DNA of 64,000 nucleotides, taken from assembly GCF_031202265.1 (NCBI RefSeq), contig NZ_CP100604.1:3764501-3828500 (forward strand), read 5' to 3'. Within the stretch, counting starts at the first letter, position 1; each line of letters opens with the position of its first letter. This DNA comes from Bradyrhizobium sp. Ash2021 (GTDB taxonomy: Bacteria > Pseudomonadota > Alphaproteobacteria > Rhizobiales > Xanthobacteraceae). The position numbers were made by a program, and so were the translations under genes. Below the pieces are notes generated by a model, which worked only from the letters and a program-made list of their open reading frames with translations, was not told the origin of the DNA and did no database searches. Below, piece after piece: positions 63,849 to 64,000 of the stretch.

Positions 63849-64000
63849 TTCCTTTTGGTGACCAATATGGCTCTGAAGTCGTTGACGTTGGTGCGCGTCG
63901 GGCCAGTCATGACAAGATCGTCCAGGGCTGCGAACAGGGTGTAAGCATCGTTGTCCGCAAGCCGCGACTTGACGTCGATATCGGCGAGCTTGGCGCGATC
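63845..64000 (-). CDS. Glycerate 2-kinase / MOFRL family protein, C-terminal end (partial)
   Basis: The window ends inside this gene; only the last 51 codons are seen, with [33 protein letters not shown] and the end LVTKRN. The NDAY and GPTRTNVND motifs are characteristic of the MOFRL domain of glycerate 2-kinases (TtuD/GckA, formerly called hydroxypyruvate reductase). It makes 2-phosphoglycerate, two steps from the pyruvate kinase substrate. The stop overlaps the pyk TTG. Confidence 0.88.
   Translation of the reverse strand, partial: DRAKLADIDVKSRLADNDAYTLFAALDDLVMTGPTRTNVNDFRAILVTKRN

Overview
The window is GC-rich and gene-dense and reads as chromosomal DNA of an alphaproteobacterium, most likely of the Bradyrhizobium/Rhodopseudomonas group. 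The evidence is FixK/FNR-type boxes beside PHA genes, remnants of fixI and fixS, a complete C-P lyase locus with a PhnF operator and Pho boxes, an aerobic-type (CobG) cobalamin pathway with a B12 riboswitch, and rhizobial-style polyol and dihydroxyacetone uptake operons. No rRNA, tRNA, insertion sequence, prophage or CRISPR array was seen. The species assignment is inference.

Layout. (1) 1-7.3 kb is a microaerobic/carbon-storage island: the end of a universal stress protein, a phasin, PHA synthase, a DUF2892 membrane protein, and a protein fusing an ADP-forming acyl-CoA synthetase to a GNAT acetyltransferase. Three TTGA-N6-TCAA boxes suggest FixK/FNR control. The island ends in a graveyard: a DUF883-like gene and fixI are both truncated at one junction near 6202, and fixS is frameshifted. 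(2) 7.3-20.9 kb holds phosphonate use. A leftward trio (hexapeptide acetyltransferase, PhnM paralogue, DUF1045 2H phosphoesterase) faces rightward phnCDE1E2; then come leftward phnF and rightward phnGHIJKLMN. Pho boxes precede all three rightward or leftward structural units, and a perfect 13-bp inverted repeat between phnF and phnG is the likely PhnF operator.

(3) 21.0-41.6 kb holds cobalamin biosynthesis: cobC, cobD, cobQ-cobO-cobP, then a cobalamin riboswitch leading into a 32-codon ORF, a DUF1636 protein, cobW, cobN, cobG, cobH, cobI, cobJ, cobL, cobE, cobM, cobA, cobB and bluB. cobK and cbiD sit on the opposite strand inside this array and encode consecutive steps. CbiD stands where an aerobic pathway would use CobF.

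(4) 42.1-52.1 kb is a compact 12-gene operon. A CUT1 ABC importer with two ATPases and a 67-residue membrane protein is followed by dhaL, dhaM, a private HPr, a private Enzyme I, a small helix-turn-helix protein and dhaK. It looks like a self-contained unit that imports a C3 compound by ABC transporter and phosphorylates it with a dedicated PEP relay. (5) 52.2-61.7 kb is a polyol operon pair under a SorC-family regulator with two matching operators: HAD phosphatase, SorC regulator, then a SmoEFGK-like importer, an SDR polyol dehydrogenase, a pentulose kinase and a PfkB sugar kinase. (6) 61.7-64.0 kb has fragments of an SDR gene and an alpha/beta hydrolase gene, then leftward pyruvate kinase and the end of a glycerate kinase.

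All three ABC operons carry a strong hairpin just after the binding-protein gene, which probably sets binding-protein mRNA above permease mRNA.
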